NCBI GenBank assembly: GCA_964200185.2
Contig: CAXNAD020000118.1
Span: 1 to 28,772 of the forward strand
DNA length: 28,772 bases
Reading direction: 5' to 3'
Origin: Choristocarpus tenellus KU-1152
Taxonomy: Eukaryota; Phaeophyceae
A program made the position numbers and the translations under genes. The notes under the pieces are model-generated. The model searched no databases. It saw only the letters and a program-made list of their open reading frames with translations, and was not told the DNA's origin. Below, piece by piece: positions 1-11,406 of this stretch; the first letter of the stretch is position 1, and each line of letters begins with the position of its first letter.

Positions 1-3000
1 AAATCACACCAAAAAATTGAAAATCGAAAAAAGGGTGAAAAGCGGACGCCGGCACCCACCCCCCAGATACTTTGACCCCGTTCTTCTCTGATGGGTTTGC
101 GGCGCCCACCATGTTTCTGCAGTCTCCTCAACCTTGTCCTTTGTCCTTTCTGTTACTTCCTATTTTTAGCCATACTACTTAAACAGTATCAATATTGTGC
201 CTTCCTTCATTCCTGCCAACACACACACACACAACTAGAAAGTAACACACCTCTGGAGAATTGCTTTGCAACAACTGCTTACTTGCCTACAAAGGAGACA
301 TATCATTCAACCTATTGTGATGTCCTTTCTACTGCAGTTATAACCTTCCTGTGGAGGTTTGGAGGTGCCATGTGCAAGTAAGTCTTTATGCCTTCCCCAT
401 GAGGTGCTTACGCAATTTTGCTTGTAACCTTGGTGTTTAGAAAAAATCTCGGATGTCAAGAGATGGGGGATTCTATTCATATGCTTGGTACTTTTAAGAG
501 ACTCACGAGTCAGTTGTCCTTGCACTCAGTGTTTTTCTGTCCTCTACAGATCAGAAGGATCTATCAAGTGTTTTCTCGCATATACTTCTCTATACGCTTG
601 GGACTGTATCCCCAGCTACATGGCATGACCTCCTATGACTCTCCTGCCACGATACAATCACGAATAATTTTGCTTTGACATTTGAGTGACTCGATCAGCC
701 CTGCTAGTACGATGGAAATAATACGAAAGGAAACCAGTAAAATTATTCTGCTACTTTTAGTATAGTCCCACAGTATGTGTTTATTATGTACACAACATGC
801 AGCGGGCATGTTAAGACCTATCTATACCTACTGAAATGGATTCATGGCCAGCCAGGTCTGAAAAATCCTTTATTATATGTCCGAGGGGTGTACCTAACGA
901 ACTCCTCTGGATTCCACACGGAGTAGTGAGTAGAGTCTTAACATGGCCATCTATTTATCTGTAAAAGTGTAGTAGGACGTGGCTCAGATAAACACAGTAG
1001 TTCCTTGGCCCTGTTCCTCAATGGAGAAATTCTGTGGGAGCCTTTGTTTGAGACTATAAAATTGTGGAATGCTCTTCCAGTATCACCCTGCCGAATCCCA
1101 TCGAACTATTAAATTTCCCCAAACCCTCCCTTTTCTTGACCGTTGCGAATCAAGACTATTCTTTCGATTACTGATTGAAGAATCATCCAAAAGATTGCAA
1201 CTTTATTGAAGAGTGGTATAGTAGTATTTTTTGCGCATGTGAGTGCTATGTGATTCACTTTAAATTCTCCATAGCGCTTGGCGCTTCCTCAAGACTACCT
1301 CGCAACCCTTCTTTTGTACTCATCAATTAATCAAATCATGCAAAAAAGTCGATACTCAGGAGTATTAAGAAACCGTTACCCATGAATTATTGCGATTCAC
1401 AAGAAGACCAAAACTATTCATTTCGAAAACTGTGACAGAACGACTGAAAGTTGTAATTATTTGCCAACCTTTGATGGATATATTCCAAGATCTTAACGTT
1501 TCCCCCCCAAATATAACTTGGCTACAATTAAAGCCTTTGTTCCACGTGTAGTTGCGCTGGGGACCGTTTGAGCCTAAGGATAGTTGTAATTGTTGGTAGC
1601 TGAGTGGGTGCCAACTGTAGGAGGTGCACAAGAACGAGGTCAAGTCAGGTACACTACAAGTATCGTGACCTAGCGGAGGTGATGTTGCATTCAGAAGGAG
1701 TGACTTTGTCACCCACATACCACACATTGTTGAAAATTCGGATTTTTTTCATCTCCATAAGATTTTTTTTTGCCTTTTTATCATAGCCTTTTTGCGTGAT
1801 TTCCGTTCGAAACAGTAGAAGCGTCTATTCGTTTCCAGACCTACGTGGTCTACCGTGTGGTGTGATTGTGCGGCCTCAACGGTTACTCTTCCCCATTGAC
1901 GGCGAACTGTAGGGTATTGCACACACATTCTATGTGTGCTTCTCATACAACTGGGTCGCGATCACACCAAAAACGAGCAGAATCCTACTTTGCCTAGTAT
2001 GTATATGGTGATGATGCTTTAAAGCAGGCGACCAAGACCTGGTAGCAAAATGTACTATTCCTTGATATCGGCCAGCAGGTGCTATGGAGAAATGGACCAC
2101 ATTCTCGTCTTCCTACGCATCATGTTCAGGAAGCTTGGACCAGAGGAATGTTTCATGTACGGTTTTCCCTTTTTCGTGTCAACCGTTTATCACATGGGTT
2201 AACGTTTGCAAACATCATCCGCTAATGATGATGTCCGGCACCAACAGGATACCCTACGGAGACCAGATATTATCGCTCTGATGCACGATACCTGCATATT
2301 AGATGAACGAGTTTGGTGAACCCTTGAGCGCCTAAAAAAAGCATGTGAAGTCACTATCAACACCATCCACAGTCAGAGTTAATCCTCACCAAAGAGGTTG
2401 AAAATACTAATGCATATACAAGATCTAAGACCCCTCATTCTGGCGAAGGGACTTGAGCATGTTCGAAGCCGTCCACCTTTCCGACTTATCCCTCCTAATG
2501 TTTTTGATCGGTGGGGGATCAGGAAGGGGGCCTCCTTAGAACAACAGATTGTGTGGTTCGATCAGTCACTCATAACCAGGGAGTATTCATTTTTCGACAA
2601 ATTGTACACTTACTGAGATTTTCACCACACTCTTTATTATCTCCCATTCTCACCATTCACAGAGATTCTACTCCTCCTTCCTTCCATCGGGTTCGATTTT
2701 TAATATGAGCCATCCCATATCATAGGGGCAGTCGCTTGTTTTTTGGGGCACTGTGACTGTCTTTCAGTATATATCTTGTAGTAGACTGAAGGGCGATTTC
2801 GTGCTCATGTAGACGAACTTTGTCTTCTCTTTTACAGCCACAGCCTCCTAAGAGAGCTTAAATTCATTTCAGGCTTGGGAATGGGGGGCGAGGCAGGTTT
2901 GACAAGTCCAAAATACTGAAAGTGGTACTAGAAAGAACCCCTTCTAAGATAGGATGGGTCATGCCTTTTGTCCGTGTCGGCCCACGAGGCCAGTCACTGG

Positions 3001-3336
3001 AGTCATTGAGATGATTTTGTAGTAGGGAATTCTTGGACTTCATTCAACTAGTCGATTATGACTTCCTGGTGCCAGACGTTGTTGGTTTTGGCATTTCCCA
3101 AACTAATCGCAAACCCAGAAGATCTATCCCGTAACGTTTCAATTCTTCTCGTCAGTAATTGGAGAAGTTTAAGCACCTATTTTGGATGCTCATTTGAGGC
3201 CTTCCAACTGAACTCTCCGTAGGTGGTGCTGACTTCACAAACGTATTCATTAGTTAGGACTTCCTTCAACTTTCCCCTCCTTTATGAAGGTGCTTGAAGT
3301 TCTTCCTTTCCTACTGTTCTATTTCAATATATTCAG
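1..3336. other. Region without a supported gene
   Basis: I find no convincing exon here. Open frames on both strands are short, are interrupted by stops and have no family motif I can defend. There is a short CA microsatellite near 220-233. A T-rich stretch near 1742-1790 breaks the sequence. Between about 2080 and 2700 several short frames in different registers look like the remains of an old coding sequence, perhaps a mobile element, but I could not assign it. The 5' exon of the gene that follows may lie near the right end of this stretch. Confidence 0.5.
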
Positions 3337-6300
3337 AGGCGTTTGGGGAATTGGACAGGGAGGAGGACATTGTTGAGAGGGAAAGGAATAGGGTTGCAGT
3401 CAACATGAAGAAGGTCAGCACGGGGGAGAGGGTAAACTTCTCCGATTTGCGTCGAAGCGTCGGGCGAATACAGCACGGGGATGCAGACAGCGACCTGGCC
3501 AGCGAGCAAATGCTCGTTTCTGAGTTGATGAATACAACGCCTTCATCTTCTTATGAAGGTGATACATGGCGAGATGGGTATATCTACAACGGCCATGACG
3601 GATCGCCACCTGGGTCATTGGATGGACGGTACGACTCGGACATTGAAGCTGCCGATGAGGTGGTTAGCGCTGCGGAGGAGGTCAATCCTAAAGCCGATCT
3701 AATCGTGAAGGAGGACGTGCCAGAGGTGAGGACGTTTTTCTAGTGCACCTCGTCTTGAAAATTGAAGCGAAGAGATACCTTGAATCTCCTCAGGTCTATT
3801 AATATCGCATCAAGGTGTGTACAGACCCTTAGGTATCCCTCCCCAGTGCAACAACCTGTGGGATGGAGGCATTGCAGTCGAGATCGAATAGAGATTTATC
3901 TTGAACTATCACAGAGCGAGCACGCTATGTCGAACTCTTTCAAACCTTGTCTGATCTGTATCCGGGGGTATCCGGGAGTATACTCTGGTATTGAACACAT
4001 ACAAATACAGTGAGTAATGTAGGACCCCCTGCGCTGTGCAGATCAAGGCGGAATCCGGACAGGAGTCGTTGCTTTCCATGGGTCTTGCTGCGGTCAAGAT
4101 CAGTGAAGAAGAAGTGGTTCAGGGGGGGGGGGGGTAGAAGGCTTAACTGAAGACCCACACAGTCACCATGGGGCAGATGGAAGCTCCGGCGGGTGCACGG
4201 TGAGATTTTGCCTTGAATACTATTGTTTATTAGACTGCAGTCTACACTGCCTTGTACTTAAGTCGTGGGAGGTGATCACACAGGTCTATGAGTTTCCAAC
4301 TTGTGCGTGTGCCCTCGTGCCGTTCTCTTCCACGTGCTATTGTTCTTCAGTCACTTCAGCTGACTACATCATTAATATCGGAGTGCAAGGCCTTGGCACT
4401 TGGGAGTCATTTGACACAGGTGGGTTGTGCCTGACGTTGTAGATGAATGCTTCTATTGCAACCTTCCTATGCATCATTACATATGCCGTTATCCAGGATA
4501 TTACACTCCCCCCTGTCACATCCCGCCATCTATTTATGAGACTCGATTCTGCTACTGGGTAACCTTGTTGTTCCGTGTTGATTTGTTGATGCTGTTGCTG
4601 TGCTTGTGTCATAGGCACCAGATGCCTATCAACTTCGAATAGCAGATGATGAGTGGGACCCAGACTTGGACTTTCCGGAGCTGGATTCATCTGCAACTAT
4701 AACGGATGTGGGAGTGGATCAATTTGTGCTCTGCCCAAAGGTGCCTAGATGTCCCCTCTGGATATTACACATTGCACTGATTCTGGATTGGTTTCTCTGA
4801 AGAAGAGTGAGAACTGGATAATCATTGATGATGCAGCACTAACATGCATGATTAACTATTCCTCTTTTTTTTTTCTTATTTACTTAATTTTTTACTATGA
4901 AATCACTCCTTGAGATGTTCCTTTTTTCATTTCCTGAGGTTTTACTTTTTATTGCTTCATTGGGGAATTGGGCTACATTTCTTATGTTGCTACACTGTGG
5001 AATGCCATTGGGGACATGGATTGGAGATTGATTGTCATCAGGCTAAAGCCATTTCAAAACTGATAAGGAACCTTCGATAGTAAGGGCCAAGTACCTTTGT
5101 CTTTTAAGTATCTTTGGTGGCAGCCTCCTTGTTATGCTGTGTATGAGCCTATTAATCTTGCGCTAACAATATGCTGCATGTAACCAGGTTGTATATATAT
5201 ATATATATATTTTATACCTATCTTCTCTTTACTTTTTTTTCTGTTACATCCCGTATGACAAAAGTCCAACAATACTGTTCAAGATGCCTAGACAGAGGTA
5301 ACTGTATTTTTCTGGATCAAGATAGTTCAACTGTCTAATGTGCTCATCAAAAGCACTCAAGTTAAGTGTTTGAAATATCATCAAATGGTGTGGAACAAAG
5401 TTTGATAGTTGGAGTATTTGCAAGATGAGGGGTGAGGAAAGGTACTTTTTCGAGCTGATACTCTTCACCTAATTTTTGTGTTTTCCAAGTCTAGTGATCA
5501 GTGGTGAGAGACATTTTATGGTTTAGTGAAGTAGGAGCTAGTTAATGGACAAAGAAGTGGTTTTGAAATTCCCTGTAATCACTTCCAATGAAATGTGACA
5601 CGAACAAACAGCAAGTATTTTGAAGGCAAAAGTGAGATACATATCCTCCCTGTATTGATAGGAGTCAGCTGACCTACTGGAGTTGTTTGTTCTCTAACCT
5701 TCACTGGAGTCAGCAGCATGCAATGGTTCTATTAAGGTTGCAATGAATGCCCTGTTGCAAACCACTCAGTTGTTAAATTGGGTGCGTTGACCACTCCTCT
5801 CTTGTTGTCCGGATCTTTAGTGTGATCTGATGCCCACTGTACAAGAATCAAGTATAAATTTGTTTTGGAAGTGTGTGGTAGACTACTCTGGGCTATCTTG
5901 ACAATATTCAGTGCTTTAGAGCCTTAGGAGAAACTGAAGGGTTATGCAATGGTAAGCATGGGCGACCTCTACAACTTGTTGGAATGTCGACAGATTACTT
6001 GAATAGAACATTTTCTGCACAAAGTTGTCCCCAAAATGTCTTTGGAGGTGTAGTTAATATGTGCTAGGCAATTGTGGGGGTTTCACCTTATTGGAATCAC
6101 GATAGGATTTTGTGCTTGGAGTATGCACAACTGTAAACCGCAAATTGAGCATACTGCCTTTCTAATTAGCTCTCATACGCTTTTTGCTAATTGTATGGTT
6201 AGGGCATTTACACCCTCTGAACTCCTAAATTTGTCCACCTTATTTTCACCTTCATTTTCATGAGCCTGCATTACGAGGATTTTTTATGAGGTGAGAAAAG

Positions 6301-7824
6301 CCTTGCAATTTGCGTCTCCTCTTCTCCCTGTGGAAAATGATTTCAGTGTGGAAGGGTGCGTAGGTCTTTTTGAGGTGTTTCCCACTTTGGGGGACTACTT
6401 CGTACTTCACCATAGTTGCTCATGTTCATCTTCATCATATAACATGAAGTCAGATATACAGTGCAGCAATGGATGTGCACTGAAGCGCAAGGGTTGCTTA
6501 TCAATATCGTGTCATGGTCACCATGCAAGTGGCACGTACGAGCATAAATTGGTAGTGAATAACTGCAATGTGGTGTGATCAGCTTGTAAGATACTATGTC
6601 TTGCACCATTTCTGGATAGTGCTACCATACTGTATTGCAGTGAGTATCTCAACATTGGCCATGGTTGCAGTCTTCTCGGACTCTGGTCAACCCTTTTATA
6701 TTTACTCCTATGTTTGCCTTAGTATTAGGTATTGACTGATGGCCAAATTGATGTACAAAAGTGGTTACCTACTCACTACTACTTGGTACATAATCATTCA
6801 CCACTCTGTTCAGTGACATTTCATCAGCCTCCAACTATATTTGTATACATCAATTTCGTTGATCTCTTAACTTGGCAGGGGAAGGTAGAGCCAATGCTCC
6901 ACATCCACATCACACTCCACCAGGGCCTTCATGGGCCCCTAACAGGGACTGGGGCTATGGAGGCACCAGGGGCAGGGGCCAGCATGACGCTTGAGGTGGA
7001 CTTCAAGATTCCTGGGGGAGAAGACACCCATCACCTAAGCATACCATTAGGTGAGACTATCTTATGACTTGCTTGTATTGTGCCAGGTGAATGTTTTAGA
7101 GTTTCCAGAGATTCGGTTCAATCTTGAACTTGACTTTGCACTAGATTAGTGTGTCGCTGATTGATGACTATGGTTACCATTTCATCTTTGCCTGGAAGTA
7201 TCATGAATGAAGCAAAAGAGTTTCTGGTCAATGCCTTCCAAATCTGACACACGTAAGTAAGAATGCACAATAAAGTTCTTTTTCAATTGTATTTTTCTCT
7301 TGATAGGGTTGATTTGGCCTGGTTTTGTGGTTCAAATTTAACATGTAACCGTCTGATTCTTTTTCAAAGAGGTGTCAGCAGAGACTAGTTAATAGTCGAA
7401 TAAATGCATTTCATGGACCTTTCAAAACAACTTCGAACTGTGCCAAATGTTTTGTTAGTAAAAAAATATTAAAAGGCTCATCTCTTGTCCGTTCAATTTT
7501 TTTTCAAACACGAATGCACAGGGTGTGCTCCACCCTTACTTCCACCCTTTCACCTTTATAACTCTCATCTTCACTGTTGTTGCCTGTCACTATGCCTTGT
7601 GCTGCTCATATTTATCTGTCTCAGCTGTTGAAGTTGTACCAGATTCCATGCGCTTTGAAGAACTTCGACCAAGGGGTAGTGGAGCTAGTGGAGAAGATTT
7701 GGAGGCAACTCAGGATGGTGCTGTCAAACTTCGAAATATTGACACTGGAGAAGAGATTGCACTGGAAGAAATAGACAAGCGTGTGCCCCCTGCAATGGAT
7801 CCAAGTCAGCTGTTGAATTTTTGA
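3337..7824 (+). CDS. Unrecognised acidic protein, five exons
   Basis: I do not recognise this protein. Proposed exons are 3337-3725 (acceptor TTCAG), 4042 to about 4110 or 4199, 4615-4740, 6879-7050 and 7625-7824 (TGA). The first ATG in frame is at 3405; an acceptor just before 3337 suggests an earlier exon that I cannot place. Phases agree from the third exon onward (0, 0, 1). The product is rich in Asp and Glu: an early DREEDIVERERNR stretch, then a Ser/Gly/Asp-rich part, then DDEWDPDLDFPEL in exon three. The fourth exon has an alternating hydrophobic pattern (LHIHITLHQG, MTLEVDFKI) like beta strands. The last exon ends in KLRNIDTGEEIALEEIDKRV and a short tail. I see no signal peptide or membrane segment. 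The end of exon two is uncertain because of a run of G bases. It converges with the cyclin gene, with 75 bases between the stops. The gene is probably real; its function is unknown. Confidence 0.6.
4122..4134 (+). repeat. Run of 13 G at exon/intron edge
   Basis: Thirteen G bases follow the coding frame of the second exon of the unrecognised gene. As written, the frame runs through four glycines into TAG. One more G would keep the frame open to a good GTGAGA donor at 4200 in the phase the next exon needs. The alternative is a weak GTGGTT donor at 4111, before the run, which is also in phase. The tract is a likely place for a sequencing or length error. Confidence 0.6.
4741..6878 (+). other. 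Long intron of the unrecognised gene
   Basis: This 2.1 kb gap separates the DDEWDPDLDF exon from the LHIHITLHQG exon. It is AT-rich, with an AT dinucleotide run near 5192-5210 and several T tracts. I see no other gene inside it on either strand. A small undetected exon cannot be excluded, but none is needed, because the exons on both sides are in phase 0. Confidence 0.5.
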
Positions 7825-7899
7825 ATGGGAGCCAAGTCATTTAGGAGACAGTTAATACCATTTCGCTTGTGATAGTTCCATATACATCCTTTGTCTTGC

Positions 7900-8727
7900 T
7901 CAACAAGGGAAAAGCCCCTGCAGCATGGGAAGGCTGGCCAGAGTAGCCACCTCTTTTCTCTCTATCTTGAGGTAACGCTTGCGAATGACCTCAAGGTGAC
8001 TTAGAGGCATAGCACTGTGCACTTCATGTAAATCTCGAATGCAAATCTCAAGGTCACACAAGGTGTGCCCTGCTGCCTGACTCAGCCTTGGAGGCCAGTG
8101 TGGTTTCCCTAGTGTGGCTAATGCCAAGACCAAGCAGCTGCTCCCTGTGACTGATGGCTTGAATAGAACAAAATTGAAATGCTGGAGTGAAATCTCAGCC
8201 AAATACAGTGCCAGGTTTCGGATTTGTGACAGTCCTTTGAACTCTGGTACCATCTCCATCATGACATTGAGGAAATCCAAAACTGTTGGAACAGATAGTT
8301 GGAATTGCAGAGTCTTGAGAACCTCCTCTTCCATATCAAGAACATGCTTCGGCTCATACGCACGGCCAGCACAACTAGCTAGGTCCTCGATCCCAATGTA
8401 GGACACATCCTCACACTTGGAAGCCACGTGCAAGCATGTGGCACCCAGGAGCTGAAACTTATTGCGTGGGATTGAAGCCCTGCTGAGAAAACGGTCAGTG
8501 TAGCTCACAGCCAGAAAGGCAGTACGATGGCACATGTCAAATACGTCCACCACCTCCATCAGCCAGTCTACCAGCATAGAACGATGTTCAGCCCTGAATG
8601 ATTGCCTGCCCATGTAATCTGGAAGGGGACAGAGGTCCTCCTCCTGTCTTCGCAGGTAAGTGGCGAAGAGACCAAGGCTCTCTGGTATCCCTGGTGGGAC
8701 ATGGAGCGGTGCAATTGGTGCTGGAAC
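7900..8727 (-). CDS. Mitotic (A/B-type) cyclin, cyclin-box core and C-terminus; 5' end unresolved
   Basis: Cyclins bind and activate CDKs. The 275 residues read here contain the whole N-terminal cyclin box and most of the C-terminal one. Family landmarks are HRSMLVDWLMEV (usual form MRxILVDWLxEV; here the Met of the patch is His while Arg, Leu and Trp remain), then YTDRFLS, KFQLLGATCLHVASKCED, the helix EPKHVLDMEEEVLKTLQF and PTVLDFL. The Lys and Glu of the cyclin-CDK contact (K of ASKCED, E of MEEEVL) are present. The open frame continues upstream to an ATG at 9000, but that part is not cyclin-like. A pyrimidine-rich stretch ending in CAG just before the codon at 8727 looks like a 3' splice site, so the true first exon or exons lie upstream, between 8728 and 9450, and I could not find them. 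No destruction box is visible. The stop is 75 bases from the stop of the convergent neighbour. The gene lies downstream of the CDK-like gene on the same strand. Confidence 0.85.
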   Translation of the reverse strand, partial: VPAPIAPLHVPPGIPESLGLFATYLRRQEEDLCPLPDYMGRQSFRAEHRSMLVDWLMEVVDVFDMCHRTAFLAVSYTDRFLSRASIPRNKFQLLGATCLHVASKCEDVSYIGIEDLASCAGRAYEPKHVLDMEEEVLKTLQFQLSVPTVLDFLNVMMEMVPEFKGLSQIRNLALYLAEISLQHFNFVLFKPSVTGSSCLVLALATLGKPHWPPRLSQAAGHTLCDLEICIRDLHEVHSAMPLSHLEVIRKRYLKIERKEVATLASLPMLQGLFPC

Positions 8728-9450
8728 CTGGGATTTGTGCCAAGAGGAGCGAGGGTGATTTGATTGGTAAGGAAAGAAATGAATCAACCACTTCATGTAC
8801 ACAAAGCACATGAATCGGTTCATGATGTCTTGAGGGTTTTGGCTGCTGGCTGAAAGGAAATCAGGCAAAAATGATACTTGCTGACTTGAGATGTGAGGTG
8901 TACAAAAGGTGACCAAGGGATTTTCAACAGTAATACGGACAATGAGCTCTATACCAATTCGTACTTCATCCCGAGCCAAAGCTATAAAAAATGTGAACAT
9001 AGCGGTGATTTTATCTCTCTGTTTTACCTCTATGTTTCACTGTTGGCTGACGAAAAAAAGTGGTGGTACTCTGATAGGAAACTGCAATTGAGAAAGAGAT
9101 TGTAATGATTTGGGTTGAGGCTGGAGGAAGTCATGTGGCGTAAGTCTTGGCCTTGATAGTTACTACTAAAAATACAACTCAAAAGGAAAGGCATTGTATG
9201 TTTACAGTGACAGGGCTTTCGCAACGCAGCTGTCATATCAGCGTGGAAAATTGCCACTTGAAACTAGTTGAAACTGTGAACCCACTAAACCCATGCATGT
9301 TATTCTCTCTTTCAGTGATACCTCATAAAACCTGTTCAAGTTCTACCCACATCATCTCTACCTAGTCCATATGAAATTACCACCAATGATAGTATTACTG
9401 AATGGTGAACACCGAGGATCTGGAAGGTAGACTGTAAGTGGGGAGCCTCT
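8728..9450 (-). other. Spacer between cyclin core and CDK-like gene
   Basis: This 0.7 kb must hold the 5' exon(s) and promoter of the cyclin gene plus the 3' untranslated region of the CDK-like gene. The frame that extends the cyclin to an ATG at 9000 encodes a hydrophobic, low-conservation stretch and is more likely intron. I found no RxxL-type destruction box in the frames read. Confidence 0.45.
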
Positions 9451-11264
9451 TCAAACCTTAGGCGATGTGGGAGAGAGATCCTGAAGATATGGATGGCGAA
9501 GCGCCTCATGAGCAGTGATGCGTTGGAGAGGATCGTACATTAGGAGACGATCAACCAAGTCCAGACCCAAGGGCTCAAGCCCAACAACAATCTTTGAGAG
9601 GTCTCGCTTAGGCCAGTTGGGGAAGGGCGCACTGTAGTTGGGGAGTTTGACAAATTCTGGCCATGTATCTGTTGTTGGTGTTGCCAGCTTATTGAACACC
9701 TGAAAAAGCTGGTCGATCTGGCTGACTCCAGAGAAGAGAGGCTTCCCCCGTAGCATCTGGACAAAGATGCAACCAACCGACCACATATCAACAGCTGGAG
9801 TGTAGTCCCTAACACCCATCAAAATCTCGGGTGGCCGATACCACAATGTCACGACTTCGCTGGTGTACGTGCGTCGAGGGTAACCTGCCAGCCGAACAAG
9901 AGCAAAATCTGAGACTTTCAGGGTTGCCCCGCTCAGTTTGTTGTCCCCTCTTCCAGGAATAATGAGCAGGTGCTTCGGTTTAAGGTTGCGATGCAACACT
10001 CCCCGGCGGTGGCAGTATGACACAGCTCGTAACAACTGGCGTAGTAAGTCCTTAGCCTGGGCAGAGAAGATATCATAATCGGGGAATTCATTATGGACAA
10101 GTCATTTCGAAGTTGTGCTATATAGGATGAAATATGTTAAGTTCGTGCAGACAAAAGTGCCAAAAAAAATGTGAACACAACTAGATTGTCAGGAACCTCA
10201 TGTTATGCCTTCGAAACATAACGCAAACAAAATTTTCATTTTGTTGTGGATATTACTACCTGCCCAGAAAGATTTAACCAGAACAGTAGTCTCACCGTAA
10301 GGTGGTCCAGTGGTTCGCCGCCATTGCGATCACTCGTGGGGTTAAGGTAGTCGTGGAGAGTGTATTGAATGTAGGGGAAGAATACCCGGAGTTTGGAGTC
10401 GTGCAAGTTGACATGGCACAAAGCCGATACATTCGGATGATCCACTCCCTGTATCGCCAGAAACAAGAACAGGGCATTACTAAAGTGGGTGTACTACAAT
10501 CGCAAGGAAGTTATACTATACAAGAGCATCCCATACAGATCAAGATTACAAAGGAGCTACAAGAGTTGTGACTCTGGCAGCTCACATACTCCATTATTAT
10601 ATGAAGAGGGGAAAGTGAGCCGCTATAAAAGCCAGGAATCACCTTTCTTTCCACCTGGAAGTTCAACGGCACGTCAGGTTGATTTGGGGACAATCCGATC
10701 TAGCACGTACTACATCCATACCTTAAGCGCAGCCAGTTCTCGAAGCATGTAGTAAGGAACTCCCTCACCCTTGGGATAAGCCCTTGCCTTCTTCATCGCG
10801 TAAATTCGATTCGTCCCTCGGTCCCTACACTGGAAACACACCCCTTCCGTTCCCTCCGCCTTCTTGCCTTGGTTCTCAAAACGGGCCCAGTTAAGCGCAC
10901 CAGTTTCTAGCTCCCACGACGCTTTACTCCAGAGTGCGGTGCTGTTACACGCCTTCTTCCAACATCGCGACACTGCCATGGCTGCTGTGATCGGGGCTTC
11001 ATCAACCGATGCGCTGCTAACGAAGAAGGACAACACCTGCAGTAAGATGTCGAGGTTGCTGGTGGCGTTGTGTCCACCATCACCAGTCCGTTGCCTCAAT
11101 ACACCTTTGTGTCTACTACGACTATGAATTCTTTGTGGATTTTCGTTCTCTTCCCCTAGATCACTGTTCACTGAGGCCAGTTTAGCTCTCTTGACCATTG
11201 TGGACGTCTGAAAGGTGACCTTAATCCCAACAAGAGGAGATGAACAAGACAGACATTTTGGCAT
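9451..11264 (-). CDS. F-box-like protein with degenerate CDK-type kinase domain
   Basis: There are three exons, complement of 10722-11264, 10296-10448 and 9451-10056, all joined in phase 0 with GTATGG and GTGAGA donors. The product has 433 residues; a second ATG lies 22 codons in. Residues 69-117 resemble an F-box (LDILLQVLSF ... SRCWKKACNSTALWSK). The CDK-like domain follows from about 128. In the glycine loop, GEGTYG becomes AEGTEG (136-141). The ATP lysine is K158 (YAMKK). The PSTAIRE helix reads PYYMLRE (170-176) with its Glu kept. HRDLKPQN becomes HRNLKPKH (N256, H261). DFG becomes DFA (282-284). The T-loop TYTSEVVTLWYRPPEIL keeps the threonine equivalent to CDK2 T160 but has PPE for APE. 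The lost catalytic Asp and metal-binding Asn imply a pseudokinase or a very weak kinase. The cyclin gene lies downstream on the same strand. An F-box would link it to SCF ubiquitin ligase through SKP1. The CDK fold is certain; the F-box is likely; loss of activity is inferred. Confidence 0.85.
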
Positions 11265-11406
11265 GTCATAATCGGGTACACCTATAAAACGGTCATTCTA
11301 ACGATACACAATTAGGGTATATTCTGGTTAAGTTTTTTAGACTATCAAAAAGGGTTGGTTTGTGTAATACACCAGTACATCGTAGTTCGCCTGTATCCCA
11401 TGATCG
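11265..11406. promoter_or_regulatory. Shared divergent promoter region
   Basis: Only 142 bases separate the start codons of the CDK-like gene (-) and the cytidylyltransferase gene (+). TATAAAA occurs at 11283-11289 on the + strand, about 118 bases before the + gene's ATG, a plausible but unproven TATA box. The region must hold both 5' leaders and both core promoters. An ATG at 11400 opens a short frame that overlaps the start of the + gene in another register. Confidence 0.35.

Noticed and set aside
1010-1110. LWNALP motif on the + strand, as in the C-terminal end of some LINE proteins
   Set aside because: Six residues in a frame that stops soon after; no supporting reverse transcriptase motifs nearby.
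1365-1727. 120-codon open frame on the - strand
   Set aside because: No motif, no splice context and composition like the surrounding non-coding DNA.
1-1973. 13-base direct repeat ATCACACCAAAAA at 3-15 and 1961-1973
   Set aside because: Several exact 13-base matches are expected by chance in a window of this size, and no terminal inverted repeats or element lie between them.
2080-2700. Possible PIF/Harbinger-like transposase remains (GMFHVRFSLFRVNRL; TTDCVVR)
   Set aside because: Only two short, frame-shifted similarities from memory, with stops between them and no DDE residues that I can place.
5192-5210. AT dinucleotide run and other A/T tracts (also near 18491-18516 and 22096-22106)
   Set aside because: Ordinary intron microsatellites; no reason to assign a function.
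7900-9000. Cyclin reading frame extended to the ATG at 9000
   Set aside because: The extra 91 residues do not look like a cyclin N-terminus, and a good 3' splice site lies at the edge of the conserved part, so this is more likely intron.
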